Positions 34,437 to 43,496 of a stretch of DNA of 64,000 bases are shown here, piece by piece. Source of the DNA: Amycolatopsis jiangsuensis (lineage in GTDB: Bacteria; Actinomycetota; Actinomycetes; Mycobacteriales; Pseudonocardiaceae); assembly GCF_014204865.1 (NCBI RefSeq), contig NZ_JACHMG010000001.1:4490501-4554500 (forward strand), written 5' to 3'. The position numbers were made by a program, and so were the translations under genes. The notes beneath the pieces are model-generated. The model had not been told where the DNA came from. It saw only the letters and a program-made list of their open reading frames with translations, and did not search any database. Every line of letters starts with the position of its first letter. Positions within the stretch are counted from its first letter, which is position 1.

Positions 34437-35737
34437 TGCTGCACCGCCTCTGCCGCAGCGCGCGCTGCTGCCGGGAGAGCCGCTTCGATGACGCCGAACG
34501 CTTCGTCGTCCATCGCAGCGTTCACGAACCACGCCTCGTACGCGCTGGGTGGCCCGTACACGCCGGCATCGAGCAGCGCGTGGAAGAACGGTGCGAAGCG
34601 CCAGGTCTCCGTGGCTTGCGCGTCGGCGTAGTTGCGTACGGGGCTTTCGCCGAAGAAGACGCTGAGCAGGTTGCCCGCGTACTGCACGGTGTGCGCGACA
34701 CCCGCTTCGGTCAACGCCGCGTCGAAGAGGTCGCCGAGACGCTTCGCGTTGGCATCGAGCTTCGCGTACACAGCGTCGTCGGCTTCGCGCAGCGTGGTGA
34801 GGCCCGCGGCGACTGCGACGGGGTTACCGGAGAGCGTGCCCGCCTGGTAGACCGGGCCGCCAGGCGCCAGCTTGGCCATCACATCGGCACGGCCACCGAA
34901 AGCGGCGGCGGGAAGACCGCCGGACATGACCTTGCCGAAGGTGTACAGGTCGCCGGCCACTCCGTCGAGGCCGAACCAGCCCGCACGCGAGACGCGGAAG
35001 CCGGTCATCACCTCGTCGACGATGAACAACGCGCCGTGCTCGTGCGCGAGGTCGCGCAGTCCGGCGTTGAACCCGGCGTCCGGCGCGATCGCACCCATGT
35101 TGCCCGCGGCGGCCTCGGTGATCACCGCGGCGATCTGCCCCTCGTTCTCTGCAAAGGACTGCCGGACCGCGGCGAGGTCGTTGTAGGGCAGCACGAGCGT
35201 GTCCGCCGCCTGCGCGCCGGTGACCCCGGGCGAGGTGGGCAGGCCGAGCGTGGCGACGCCGGACCCCGCCTGGGCGAGCAGCGCGTCCACGTGCCCGTGG
35301 TAGCACCCGGCGAACTTCAGGATCTTCGGCCTGCCGGTGAAGCCGCGCGCGAGCCGGATGGCGCTCATCGTGGCCTCGGTACCGGAGTTGACCAGCCGGA
35401 CCTGCTCGACCGGCGCGACCCGGCCGATGATCTCCTCCGCCAGCTCGACCTCGCCGATCGTCGGGGTGCCGAAGGAGAGCCCGCTCGCGGCGGCCTCCCG
35501 TGCGGCCGCGACGACCCGCGGATGCGCGTGCCCGAGAATCATCGGCCCCCAGGAGGAGACCAGGTCGACGTAGCGGTTGCCGTCGGCGTCCCACAGGTGG
35601 GGGCCTTCGCCGCGGACCATGAACCGCGGCGTGCCGCCGACCGAGTTGAACGCCCGCACCGGCGAGTTCACCCCGCCGGGGACGGCCGTTTTCGCACGTT
35701 CGAACCAACGCTTGGACTGCTCGGTGCCAGTGCTCAC
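34433..35737 (-). CDS. hemL: Glutamate-1-semialdehyde 2,1-aminomutase
   Basis: This 434-residue PLP enzyme makes 5-aminolevulinate, the last step of the C5 heme pathway started by hemA in this window. Family segments [28 protein letters not shown] and [15 protein letters not shown] are visible, and the PLP lysine lies in [18 protein letters not shown] near residue 267. I start at GTG 35737 ([16 protein letters not shown]); the candidate Shine-Dalgarno GGGAAG is closer than usual. It is separated from the main hem cluster by about 2 kb. Confidence 0.93.
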   Translation of the reverse strand: MSTGTEQSKRWFERAKTAVPGGVNSPVRAFNSVGGTPRFMVRGEGPHLWDADGNRYVDLVSSWGPMILGHAHPRVVAAAREAAASGLSFGTPTIGEVELAEEIIGRVAPVEQVRLVNSGTEATMSAIRLARGFTGRPKILKFAGCYHGHVDALLAQAGSGVATLGLPTSPGVTGAQAADTLVLPYNDLAAVRQSFAENEGQIAAVITEAAAGNMGAIAPDAGFNAGLRDLAHEHGALFIVDEVMTGFRVSRAGWFGLDGVAGDLYTFGKVMSGGLPAAAFGGRADVMAKLAPGGPVYQAGTLSGNPVAVAAGLTTLREADDAVYAKLDANAKRLGDLFDAALTEAGVAHTVQYAGNLLSVFFGESPVRNYADAQATETWRFAPFFHALLDAGVYGPPSAYEAWFVNAAMDDEAFGVIEAALPAAARAAAEAVQQ

Positions 35738-35854
35738 CTTCCCAGTCTCGCAAATCCACCCGATCGGTGTCGGCCCCACCCGCCGCGGCGCAGGTCCGGC
35801 GAAATCAGCACCTCAGCCGGTACTTTGACGGGATCGCGCAGCGGAGGAGGAGAC

Positions 35855-36340
35855 GTGACGGCGCCCACTCACCGGCGGAACCCGTGGGTCATGCTCGTGG
35901 CGTTCTTCTGCCTGGTCGCCGTGGTCGCGCTGGTCGGCTCCCTCGCGGCCACCGCCGCGCCGGAGATTTACGCCCGGTTCACCGTGCCGTCCTGGGCCCC
36001 GCCCGCGGACTGGTTCGGTCTGGTGTGGACGGTCATGTACGCGGTGCTCGCGCTGGCCGGCTGGGCCTACTGGCGCACCGACGGGGAGACCCAGGGCTTC
36101 GCCCTCTACGGCATCGGCCTGCTGCTCAACCTGCTCTGGTCGCCGCTGTTCTTCGCCGGCGGCTCGACCCGGCTGGCCTGCGTGGACATCGTGCTGCTCG
36201 ACTTCTTCGTGCTGATGACGGTCGGCCTGTTCTACCGCCGTTCCCGCGCCGCCTCGTTGCTGCTGCTGCTCTACTTCGGCTGGCTCTGCTACACGACCGC
36301 GCTGAACGTCGCGATCATCGCGCTCAACGACGTGGGCTGA
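35855..36340 (+). CDS. TspO/MBR-family membrane protein
   Basis: This 161-residue, five-helix membrane protein carries the TspO signature FTVPSWAPPADWFGLVWTVM at about 47-66 and LNLLWSPLFF near residue 105. TspO proteins bind and may degrade porphyrins, which suits a position between hemL and the rest of the heme genes. GGAGGAGG five bases before GTG 35855 sets the start. It is on the opposite strand from the heme genes. Confidence 0.88.
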   Translation: MTAPTHRRNPWVMLVAFFCLVAVVALVGSLAATAAPEIYARFTVPSWAPPADWFGLVWTVMYAVLALAGWAYWRTDGETQGFALYGIGLLLNLLWSPLFFAGGSTRLACVDIVLLDFFVLMTVGLFYRRSRAASLLLLLYFGWLCYTTALNVAIIALNDVG

Positions 36341-36407
36341 CGCCGGCGGTACGACGTCCAGGATCCGCGCCGGGGAGTCCGAAGTGGACAGACTTGTCCG
36401 GCCGGAT

Positions 36408-36797
36408 TCAGTCCTTGTGCTTGCGGCGCCGCGCACGCACGGCGAGCAGGAGCTGCCGGATCGCGTCCACCACGAGCACCGCGGCGAGGGCGCCGAGCCC
36501 GAGCGCCCCGGCGAGGTGCCCGCCGAAGTACCGCTGCGAAGCCAGCTGCGCGCCGTCGCCGGCCGTGGTGACGACGGTGATCACCCCGGCGTGCCACAGC
36601 AGGAACGCCAGCCACAAAGCGACCGCGGCCACCAGTACCTCGCCGAGCGCGACGAACGCCCGCCACGGTTGGTTGAGCCGTGAGGACGGCTTGGCTTCTT
36701 CCGGTGGCCACAGCTGCGCACCGGTCGGCTGAGGGAGGTCGATCACGGGGTCCAGCCTTTCAGGTTCGCCGGCAGCGCGCTCGGGTTCAGCGCTCAT
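36408..36797 (-). CDS. Two-helix membrane protein of unknown function
   Basis: This 129-residue protein has an acidic, Pro-rich N-terminus, two membrane helices (about 50-75 VALGEVLVAAVALWLAFLLW and 95-115 ALGLGALAAVLVVDAI) and a basic C-terminus (RARRRKHKD). ATG 36797 lies within the end of the upstream gene (11-base overlap), so the pair is translationally linked. I recognise no domain. Synteny suggests it belongs with the small membrane genes downstream of hemB in actinobacteria. Confidence 0.65.
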   Translation of the reverse strand: MSAEPERAAGEPERLDPVIDLPQPTGAQLWPPEEAKPSSRLNQPWRAFVALGEVLVAAVALWLAFLLWHAGVITVVTTAGDGAQLASQRYFGGHLAGALGLGALAAVLVVDAIRQLLLAVRARRRKHKD

Positions 36798-37251
36798 CGG
36801 GCTGGTCCTCCCGGTCGGGGTTCGCCGCGACGAGCTCACCCAGGGCCGTACGCAGGGACTCGACGTCCCTGGCCCAGGCGAGCACCACCGTGCCGTCGTC
36901 GAGCTGCACCGGCAGTTCGTCGTACTTGCGGGGTACCGCCCAGCCGCCGCCGAGCACCTTGGCACCCGCCGGCGCGCCGACGTCGGCCACTTCCGCGATC
37001 CGCGCGGCCGGCACGTTCTCCCGGCCCTGACGCAGACCGTGGGTGGTGACCGCCAGGGAGAGGAACCGGCGGCGCGCGTACACCCACGGCAGGGTCAGCG
37101 CGGCCAGCCCGACCCCGACCAGCACCCAGCCCACCACGTGTACCGGCCCACCTGTCGCGAGTTCGGCGAGCGCGCCCAGCACCGCGAACAGCGGGCCCCA
37201 GACCAGCGCCGTCCATCGGACGCCGGGTTCCGAGTACAGCGTGCGGTCCAT
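36787..37251 (-). CDS. PH-like small membrane protein of unknown function
   Basis: This 154-residue protein has two membrane helices (about 13-32 and 40-58), followed by a soluble domain (about 70-140: RRFLSLAVTTHGLRQGREN and YDELPVQLDDGTVVLAWARD) that looks like the bacterial PH-type domain of DUF3093-like proteins. The start ATG shares a base with the stop of the preceding gene (TAATG). Function unknown. Confidence 0.6.
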   Translation of the reverse strand: MDRTLYSEPGVRWTALVWGPLFAVLGALAELATGGPVHVVGWVLVGVGLAALTLPWVYARRRFLSLAVTTHGLRQGRENVPAARIAEVADVGAPAGAKVLGGGWAVPRKYDELPVQLDDGTVVLAWARDVESLRTALGELVAANPDREDQPDER

Positions 37252-37823
37252 TACAGCTTCTTGCCGACCTTCGGGAAGTACTCCGCCACACTCGGCAGGT
37301 ACAGCAGGACCAACGCGATCACCAGCAGCAGCGACGAAACCACCGAGAACACACTGCGCACCAGGCCGAGCTGGAAGACCAGGCCGAGGACCGCCAGCAG
37401 CGTCACCACGGTGCGCGCGGAACGCGTGCCCTCCCGCGACTTCCACGCGAACAGCACCATCAGCGCCCCGAAGCACAGCGCGCCCACGAACAACGCCCAG
37501 ACCAGCGTGGTCGCGTTGGCCTGCACCTGCCCGGCGTCGAACTTCTGCCCGGACTGGGCACTTTGGCGGATCGCCTCGTCCACCAGCTGCTGCTTGTACA
37601 GGACGGTGACGACCTGCCCGGCCACGAGGACCACCGCGGCCACGACGACGAGCACGAAGGCCAGGTGCACCGGCCTCGGCGGACTCGCCTTCGCCGCCGT
37701 CTGCCCTGGCAGCACCGGATCCGGCGCCCGGCCCAGCTTGCGGAGCTGGTCGTCGGTGAGCTTGTCCTGGTCGCGGGGCTGGCCGCCGGTCAGCCCGGCG
37801 TCCGGCTCGTCGTTGTCGGCCAC
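37251..37823 (-). CDS. Four-helix membrane protein of unknown function
   Basis: This 190-residue protein has a hydrophilic N-terminus of about 50 residues (QPRDQDKLTDDQLRKLGRAP) and four helices (about 54-75, 107-125, 137-155 and 158-178). It starts with GTG 19 bases after hemB on the same strand and is the first of three overlapping membrane-protein genes downstream of hemB, matching the position of Rv0513/Rv0514 in mycobacteria. No known domain is recognised. Confidence 0.65.
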   Translation of the reverse strand: MADNDEPDAGLTGGQPRDQDKLTDDQLRKLGRAPDPVLPGQTAAKASPPRPVHLAFVLVVVAAVVLVAGQVVTVLYKQQLVDEAIRQSAQSGQKFDAGQVQANATTLVWALFVGALCFGALMVLFAWKSREGTRSARTVVTLLAVLGLVFQLGLVRSVFSVVSSLLLVIALVLLYLPSVAEYFPKVGKKL

Positions 37824-37842
37824 CGCAGAACCCTAGCTCAGG

Positions 37843-38823
37843 TCAGTCCAGCCAGGCCGCGGCCTCGGCGGCCCAGTAGGTGAGGACCGCATCGGCGCCG
37901 GCCCGGCGGATCGAGGTGAGGACCTCGAGCACGGTGCGCTCGCGCTCGAGCCAGCCGTTCGCGGCGGCCGCCTCGACCATCGCGTACTCGCCGGAGATGT
38001 TGTACGCCGCCACCGGCACCGGGGAGATGTCCGCGGCCGCCTTCACGATGTCCAAATAGGACAGCGCAGGCTTGACCATCACCATGTCCGCACCCTCGGC
38101 CAGGTCCAGCTCGAGCTCGCGCATCGCCTCCCGCGCGTTGCCCGGATCCTGCTGGTAGGTCTTGCGGTCCCCCTTGAGCTGCGAATCGACCGCCTCGCGG
38201 AACGGGCCGTAGAAGGCACTGGCGTACTTGATCGCGTACGCGAGGATGGCCTTGTCGCTGTGCCCGACCTCGTCCAGCGCCCGGCGGATCACGCCGACCT
38301 GGCCGTCCATCATGCCGCTCGGCCCGAGCACGTGCGCACCGGCTTCCGCCTGCGCCACCGCCATTTCCGCGTACAGACGCAGCGTGGCGTCGTTGTCCAC
38401 CGCGCCGTCGGCGTCCAGGACACCGCAGTGCCCGTGGTCGGTGAACTCGTCGAGGCAGGTGTCGGCCATCAGCACGGTCGAGTCGCCGAGCTCACTGCGC
38501 AGATCGCGCAGTGCGACGTTGAGGATGCCGTTCTCGTCGACGGCGCCGGACCCCTCGGCGTCACGGGTGGCCGGGATACCGAACAGCATCAGCCCGCCGA
38601 CCCCGGCGTTGACCGCTTCGACGGCCGCTTTCCGCAGCGTGTCCCGGGTGTGCTGGACGACGCCCGGCATACTCGAGATCGGCCGCGGCGCATCGGCTCC
38701 CTCGGCCACGAACATCGGCAGGATCAGCTGCCGGGGCCGCAGCGTGGTCTCACCGACCAGCCTGCGCATAGCCGGAGTGGTACGAAGCCTGCGAGGTCGC
38801 TGTTCAGGGAACACCCCATCCAC
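37843..38823 (-). CDS. hemB: Delta-aminolevulinic acid dehydratase (porphobilinogen synthase)
   Basis: This 326-residue enzyme condenses two 5-aminolevulinates to porphobilinogen. The metal-site region [16 protein letters not shown] lies near residue 120 and retains two cysteines, and the two Schiff-base lysines are in [14 protein letters not shown] and [12 protein letters not shown]. Length is normal. In mycobacteria hemB follows hemD directly; here a toxin-antitoxin pair separates them, so hemB probably depends on read-through or a promoter in 38824-38892. Confidence 0.95.
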   Translation of the reverse strand: MDGVFPEQRPRRLRTTPAMRRLVGETTLRPRQLILPMFVAEGADAPRPISSMPGVVQHTRDTLRKAAVEAVNAGVGGLMLFGIPATRDAEGSGAVDENGILNVALRDLRSELGDSTVLMADTCLDEFTDHGHCGVLDADGAVDNDATLRLYAEMAVAQAEAGAHVLGPSGMMDGQVGVIRRALDEVGHSDKAILAYAIKYASAFYGPFREAVDSQLKGDRKTYQQDPGNAREAMRELELDLAEGADMVMVKPALSYLDIVKAAADISPVPVAAYNISGEYAMVEAAAANGWLERERTVLEVLTSIRRAGADAVLTYWAAEAAAWLD

Positions 38824-38837
38824 GGTACTCGCGCGCG

Positions 38838-38881
38838 TCGTGAGTGTTAATGCCGGTCAGAACCGGCGTAGCCACTCACGA
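38838..38881. terminator. Hairpin between the toxin gene and hemB
   Basis: TCGTGAGTG (38838-38846) pairs with CACTCACGA (38873-38881), with an inner TGCCGGT/ACCGGCG stem around CAGA. It lies 11 bases after the toxin stop and 14 before the hemB start on the minus strand. It would end the toxin transcript but also sits in the hemB leader. Its arms resemble those of hairpins at 25098 and 53087. Confidence 0.65.
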
Positions 38882-38892
38882 GACACCCAGGG

Positions 38893-39294
38893 TCAGCCGA
38901 TCTCCTCGGCGAGCGTGGTGGCCCGGGCAAGCCTGCGATCGGTGGTCAGCACCACTGTGCGCAGCCGCGCGGCCAGCTCCACGTACAGCGCGTCAGTCAG
39001 CCGGAGGTCGGCTCGCCGGGACCAAGCCCCGGCCGCCAGTTCGGCAACCGGGTGCCGGGTGAGGGGCAGACTGGTCAGCCTGTCCAGTGCGGCGGCGACC
39101 TCGTCCGGAGTCAGCTCACCCGCACGCTGCAGTCTGCCCAGCGCCGACAGGACCTCGGCATCGAAATGCGCGGGAGCATGCAGGACAGCGCCACGCAACC
39201 GCTCTCTCGCCGCATCGGCATGACTCGTCCCCGCCAGCACTTCCACGAGCAACGAGGCGTCGAGAACCGCGATTTCGGCCGCGGAATCAGGCAT
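38893..39294 (-). CDS. PIN-domain toxin (VapC-like)
   Basis: This 133-residue protein has the PIN-domain acidic residues in order: IAVLDASLLVEVL (Asp near residue 11), FDAEVLSALGRL (Glu), LRLTDALYVELA (Asp) and LTTDRRLA (Asp). Such proteins are Mg-dependent ribonucleases that act on tRNA or rRNA. The ATG at 39294 overlaps the end of the antitoxin gene by eight bases, the usual type II toxin-antitoxin arrangement. No other operon member is present. Confidence 0.85.
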   Translation of the reverse strand: MPDSAAEIAVLDASLLVEVLAGTSHADAARERLRGAVLHAPAHFDAEVLSALGRLQRAGELTPDEVAAALDRLTSLPLTRHPVAELAAGAWSRRADLRLTDALYVELAARLRTVVLTTDRRLARATTLAEEIG

Positions 39295-39517
39295 CGGACA
39301 CGTCGCCCAGCTCCGCACGCGCGGCAGCCACAGCGTCCATGACCGCCTCATGCGAGATCGTGCGCCGCGGCGCGGGAAGCGCATCGAGCCACGCATCAGT
39401 GGCCTGCCGCTGCAGGGCATCGGACAACGCGGCCTGGACCAGTGCGCTGACATTGAGGTCAGCACTTTTCGCCCGCGCAGCCAGCTCGTCCGGCACGTAC
39501 ACGTTCATTCGCGCCAT
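39287..39517 (-). CDS. Ribbon-helix-helix antitoxin (VapB-like)
   Basis: This protein of about 76 residues has an N-terminal ribbon-helix-helix DNA-binding segment (MNVYVPDELAARAKSADLNV, SALVQAALSDALQR) and a C-terminal tail that would wrap the toxin. I take ATG 39517 (MARMNVYV); starting at the next ATG (39508) is equally plausible, and a -10-like TATAGT at 39523-39528 would give a leaderless or nearly leaderless message. It precedes and overlaps the PIN toxin gene. Confidence 0.8.
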   Translation of the reverse strand: MARMNVYVPDELAARAKSADLNVSALVQAALSDALQRQATDAWLDALPAPRRTISHEAVMDAVAAARAELGDVSDA

Positions 39518-39535
39518 ACACACACTATACACACA
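39516..39535 (-). promoter_or_regulatory. Putative antitoxin operator and -10 region
   Basis: On the minus strand TGTGTGTATAGTGTGTGTAT lies immediately before the antitoxin start. It contains the direct repeat TGTGTAT/TGTGTAT and a -10-like TATAGT. Ribbon-helix-helix antitoxins bind such short repeats to repress their own operon. A -35 match is not apparent. Confidence 0.5.
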
Positions 39536-39542
39536 AAGCCGT

Positions 39543-39585
39543 GAAGGCCTCGTTCGGAGAACTGGGTTCCCTGAACGAGGCCTTC
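39543..39585. terminator. Hairpin terminator after hemD
   Basis: GAAGGCCTCGTTC (39543-39555) and GAACGAGGCCTTC (39573-39585) form a perfect 13-base stem; the 17-base loop itself can pair GGAAC-like and GTTCC-like bases. It lies 14 bases after the hemD stop and so closes the rex-hemACD transcript before the toxin-antitoxin pair. Confidence 0.8.
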
Positions 39586-39599
39586 ATCGACTTCAGGGC

Positions 39600-41132
39600 T
39601 CAGCTGCGCCGGGTCCGCTTGGCCTTGCGCGGCGGCGGCAGCGCGCCTTCGGCACGCAGCCGGGCGGCGTGCTCGGCCAGCGCGTCCACCAGGTTCGGCA
39701 CGTCGGCCTTCTCCGGCTGGACGTCCACCCGCAGGCCGAACTCCACGGCGGTCTCCGCGGTCTTCGGGCCGATGCACGCGACCAGCGTGCGGGCATGCGG
39801 CTTGCCGGCGATGCCGACCAGGTTGCGGACCGTCGAGGACGAGGTGAAGCAGACCGCGTCGAAACCGCCGGTCTTGATCATCTCGCGGGTCTCCGCGGGC
39901 GGCGGGGCGGCGCGGACGGTGCGGTAGGCCGTCACGTCGTCGACCTCCCAGCCACGCTCGACCAGACCGGCCGACAGGGTCTCGGTGGCGATGTCGGCCC
40001 GCGGCAGCAGCACCCGGTTCACCGGGTCCAGCACGTCGTCGTACGGCGGGAACTCGGCCAGCAGGCCCTCGCTGGACTGCTCACCCTGCGGAACCAGCTC
40101 GGGGATGATGCCGAACGAACGCACCTTCGCGGCGGTCGCTTCGCCGACGCAGGCGATCTTCACGCCGGAGAACGCCCGCGCGTCGAGACCGAACTCCTCG
40201 AACTTCTCCCACACCGCGCGTACCGCGTTGGTGGAGGTGAACACGATCCACTGGTAGCGGCCGTCGACGAGGCCCTTCACCGAGCGCTCCATCTGCGCGG
40301 GGCTGCGCGGCGGCTCGACCGAGATCGTCGGCACCTCGTGCGAGGTCGCGCCGTGGCCACGCAGCCGCTCGGCCATCTCGCCTGCCTGCTCCTTGGTGCG
40401 CGGCACGAGCACCTTCCAGCCGTAAAGCGCACGCGACTCCCACCAGGACAGCTTCGAACGCTGCCCGGCCGCCTGGCCGACGGTCACCACGAGCGGGCCG
40501 ACCAGCTCGCCCGCGTCGTTGGCCACCGAGGCCAGCGTGGTGTCCAGCGTGCGCTGGGTGTTGATGGTGCCGTTGGCGGTCACCGCGACCGGGGTCGTGG
40601 GCGGCAGGCCCTTCTCGGTGAGCTGGCTGGCCGCCTCGGCCAGGTGCGCCGAGGTGGCGTGCAGCACGATCGGGCCGGCGGCCGCGGCCAGCGAACCCCA
40701 CTCGACCTCGCCACGCACGTCGACTTCGGTGTACGTGCCGCCCAGCGCGACGCCCGCGTACGCCGGCACCGCGGTACCCGGCGAAACGCCCGGGATCACG
40801 TCGAACACGGCGGAGGTGCGGGCCACCGCCTGCACCTCGGCCACGACGGCGGGGCTGGTCAGCGGGTCGCCGGAGACCAGGCGCAGCGCGAGCCGGCCTG
40901 CCTTGGCCTCGGCGGTCAGGTCCTTCGCCACGTCGGCCGGTTCGCCGACGGCGGGCCGTACCTCGGCCCCGGCCGGGGCGTACGCGAGCACGGCGGCGGG
41001 CACGTCCGGGTCGGTCACCACGACCTCGGCCTTGGCCAGCAGCTCCTGGGCGCGGACGGTGAGCAGACCGGCGTCACCGGGGCCCGAGCCCACGAAAGCG
41101 ACGCGCCCTGCGGTCTTGCGAGCGGGGGTCAT
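39600..41132 (-). CDS. hemD: Bifunctional uroporphyrinogen-III synthase with N-terminal methyltransferase-like domain
   Basis: This 510-residue protein has an N-terminal precorrin/uroporphyrinogen methyltransferase-like domain (about 1-245; VAFVGSGPGDAGLLTVRAQE, VIPGVSPGTAVPAYAGVALG) and a C-terminal HemD domain (about 255-490; GWKVLVPRTKEQAGEMAERL, VCFTSSSTVRNLVG). HemD cyclises hydroxymethylbilane to uroporphyrinogen III. The methyltransferase half lacks the usual GGDPFVFGRG loop (here VSGDPLTSPAVVAE), so its activity is doubtful. GAGGAGAA precedes the ATG. It lies 85 bases after hemC. Confidence 0.9.
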   Translation of the reverse strand: MTPARKTAGRVAFVGSGPGDAGLLTVRAQELLAKAEVVVTDPDVPAAVLAYAPAGAEVRPAVGEPADVAKDLTAEAKAGRLALRLVSGDPLTSPAVVAEVQAVARTSAVFDVIPGVSPGTAVPAYAGVALGGTYTEVDVRGEVEWGSLAAAAGPIVLHATSAHLAEAASQLTEKGLPPTTPVAVTANGTINTQRTLDTTLASVANDAGELVGPLVVTVGQAAGQRSKLSWWESRALYGWKVLVPRTKEQAGEMAERLRGHGATSHEVPTISVEPPRSPAQMERSVKGLVDGRYQWIVFTSTNAVRAVWEKFEEFGLDARAFSGVKIACVGEATAAKVRSFGIIPELVPQGEQSSEGLLAEFPPYDDVLDPVNRVLLPRADIATETLSAGLVERGWEVDDVTAYRTVRAAPPPAETREMIKTGGFDAVCFTSSSTVRNLVGIAGKPHARTLVACIGPKTAETAVEFGLRVDVQPEKADVPNLVDALAEHAARLRAEGALPPPRKAKRTRRS

Positions 41133-41217
41133 CGTTGGTGTTCTTCTCCTCTTGGGCGGCCGGTGTCCCCGGCCGCGGGTGGGTGGGGCAGGTTGTTCGG
41201 GTCAGTGCCGCCGTGCG

Positions 41218-42165
41218 TCACTGGGCGGGGCCGGACAGCGCACCGGCCCCCAGGTCGAGCAGTTCGGCGGCCAGCGTCCGGCCGAGCTGCTCCGCTTCGC
41301 CGAGTTCGGCGACACCGGACGCGCGCACCATGTCGACTCCGCCGTTCTCGCCTTCGACGGCAGCGGTGCCGCGCAGCGAGATGCGTTCGAGCACCGCGCC
41401 CTCGGCGTCGAGATCTTCGACGATCTCGGCGAGCGCCCCCACCGGGGCACTGCACCCCGCCTCGAGCGCGGCAAGCAGGGCCCGCTCGGCCGTCACCGCG
41501 ACCCGCGTGCCCTCGTCGTCCACAGTGGACGCGAGCAGGTGCTCGACGTCCACGTCGGCGGCCCGGCACTCCAGCGCCAGCGCCCCCTGCGCGGCCGAGG
41601 GCAGCATCTGGATCGGGTCGAGGGTCTCGGTGATCGCCTCGACCTGGCCGGTCCTGGCCAGTCCGGCACGCGCGAGGACGACGGCATCCAGCTCGCCATC
41701 GGTCACCTTGCGCATGCGGGTATCGATATTGCCTCGGATCGGCACGATTTCCAAACCGAGCCCCAGCGCGCGCAGCTGCGCCATCCGCCGGGCCGCGCCG
41801 GTGCCGACCTTCGAACCGGGTGGCAGCTCACCGAGGGTGAGCCCGTCACGGGCGATCAACGCGTCCCGCGGATCCTCCCGCAGCGGCACCGCGGCGAGCA
41901 CGATGCCAGGTTCGGGCGCGGTGGGCAGGTCCTTGTACGAATGCACCGCGACGTCGATTTCCTTGCGCAGCAAGGCCTCGCGCAGTGCGGAGGTGAACAC
42001 GCCGACGCCGATCTGCGAGATCGGGGCGCTGGAGAGGTCGCCGGGGGTCTTCACGGTGACGATCTCGACCTCGACGCCGGTGCCGCGCAGTGCGTCGGCG
42101 ACGGTGCCGGTCTGCGCGAGGGCCAGCTTGCTGCCTCGCGTGCCGATACGGATGACTCTGGTCAC
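41218..42165 (-). CDS. hemC: Hydroxymethylbilane synthase (porphobilinogen deaminase)
   Basis: This 315-residue enzyme polymerises four porphobilinogens. Visible features are [15 protein letters not shown] at the N-terminus, [13 protein letters not shown], the arginine-rich site [12 protein letters not shown], and the dipyrromethane-anchoring cysteine in [15 protein letters not shown] near residue 243. GTG 42165 overlaps the hemA stop (GTGA). Length is normal. Confidence 0.95.
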   Translation of the reverse strand: MTRVIRIGTRGSKLALAQTGTVADALRGTGVEVEIVTVKTPGDLSSAPISQIGVGVFTSALREALLRKEIDVAVHSYKDLPTAPEPGIVLAAVPLREDPRDALIARDGLTLGELPPGSKVGTGAARRMAQLRALGLGLEIVPIRGNIDTRMRKVTDGELDAVVLARAGLARTGQVEAITETLDPIQMLPSAAQGALALECRAADVDVEHLLASTVDDEGTRVAVTAERALLAALEAGCSAPVGALAEIVEDLDAEGAVLERISLRGTAAVEGENGGVDMVRASGVAELGEAEQLGRTLAAELLDLGAGALSGPAQ

Positions 42166-43496
42166 TGGGATTTCTTCTCGGTTTCCGGGGATGGGGACGC
42201 TGCGGACACGGTCGGGCTCGCCACGGCCGCGGGGGCCTGCGGATCGAGACAGAACAGCTCCCGCAACGCGTTGGCGTAGTCGGTGTCGGCCGTCTCGGCG
42301 GCCAGCTGCTTGACGCGCACGGTGGGCGCGTGCAGCAGCTTGTCGACCACCCGGCGAACCGTGCGGCCGACCTCTTCACGCACCTGGCTGTCCAGTTCCG
42401 GCAGCCGGTGGTCCAGGCGCAGCAGCTCCCCGTCCACCACCTCGGCCGCGCGGCGGCGCAGCGCGGTGACGGTGGGCGTGACCTCGGCGCTGCGCTGCCC
42501 GGCGAGGTAGTCGCGCACCTCGTCGAGCACGATGCCGTTGGCCTTGGCCGTCTGCCGTTCGGTGGTCGGCGCACCGGCCTCGCGCATCCGGCGCTGGATC
42601 GTCTCCAGGTCGACCACGGTGACGTCAGCCAGCTCGGCGACGTCCGGGTCGACGTCCTTGGGCAGCCCGAGGTCGCATACGACCAGCGGGCGCCCGGCGC
42701 GCGGCGGCACGTGCTCGGCCAGGAACACCGCGTCCTTCGCACCGGTGCACGACACCACCACGTCCGCCTCGGCCACGGCGCCGGCCAGCTCGGACAGCGG
42801 CACGGACTGCGCGAGCACGCCCTGTTCGGTGATCTTGACCGCGAGCCGCGAGGCGTTGGCGTCGGTGCGGTTGGCCACGGTGATCCGGCCGATCCCGGCC
42901 TTGGCCAGCTGCGTCGCGCTCAGCGCACCCATCGAACCGGCACCGACGATCAGCGCGTGCTTGCCCGCGAGCTCGCCCGCGGCGTTCAGCGCCTCGGACA
43001 CCACGGACGCGCCGAGCTGGTCGAGCCCGGTCTCGGAGTGCACGCGCTTGCCGACGCGCAGGGTGGTCTGGATCAGCTCGTGCAGTGTGCGGCCGACGGT
43101 GCCGGCCTCCCGCGCGGTGGCGTAGGCGGCCCGGACCTGGCCGAGGATCTGGGTCTCGCCGACCACCATCGAATCGAGCCCGGAGGCCACGCAGAACAGG
43201 TGCTCCACGGCCGCGCCGGCGTAGTGCACGTACAGGTTGTCGTACAGCTCGGTGGGCTCCATCCCGGCCTGGCGGGAGAGCACCTCGGAGACGTCGTTGA
43301 CCCCGCCGTGGAAGGTCTCCACGACGGCGTAGACCTCGATCCGGTTGCACGTCGAGACGAGCATGGCCTCGCTGACGTGCTCGGCCTGCTGCAGCTCGTG
43401 GAGCACCTTGGCCAGCTCGCCGGCGGGCACCGCGGCGCGCTCCAGCGTGCCGAGGTCCGCACTGCGATGGGAGAGCCCGACCGCCAACACGCTCAT
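42162..43496 (-). CDS. hemA: Glutamyl-tRNA reductase
   Basis: This 444-residue NADPH-dependent enzyme begins the C5 heme pathway. The catalytic cysteine is in [16 protein letters not shown] near residue 50. [17 protein letters not shown], the Rossmann segment [20 protein letters not shown] and a C-terminal dimerisation helix are also clear. A Ser/Pro/Ala tail ends the protein. The ATG lies two bases after the rex stop, so Rex autoregulation also governs hemA, hemC and hemD. Confidence 0.96.
   Translation of the reverse strand: MSVLAVGLSHRSADLGTLERAAVPAGELAKVLHELQQAEHVSEAMLVSTCNRIEVYAVVETFHGGVNDVSEVLSRQAGMEPTELYDNLYVHYAGAAVEHLFCVASGLDSMVVGETQILGQVRAAYATAREAGTVGRTLHELIQTTLRVGKRVHSETGLDQLGASVVSEALNAAGELAGKHALIVGAGSMGALSATQLAKAGIGRITVANRTDANASRLAVKITEQGVLAQSVPLSELAGAVAEADVVVSCTGAKDAVFLAEHVPPRAGRPLVVCDLGLPKDVDPDVAELADVTVVDLETIQRRMREAGAPTTERQTAKANGIVLDEVRDYLAGQRSAEVTPTVTALRRRAAEVVDGELLRLDHRLPELDSQVREEVGRTVRRVVDKLLHAPTVRVKQLAAETADTDYANALRELFCLDPQAPAAVASPTVSAASPSPETEKKSQ

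Noticed and set aside
39087..41633. An 848-codon plus-strand open frame over hemD and the toxin-antitoxin region
   Set aside because: Same antisense artefact; hemD, hemC and the VapBC pair on the minus strand carry recognisable domains.
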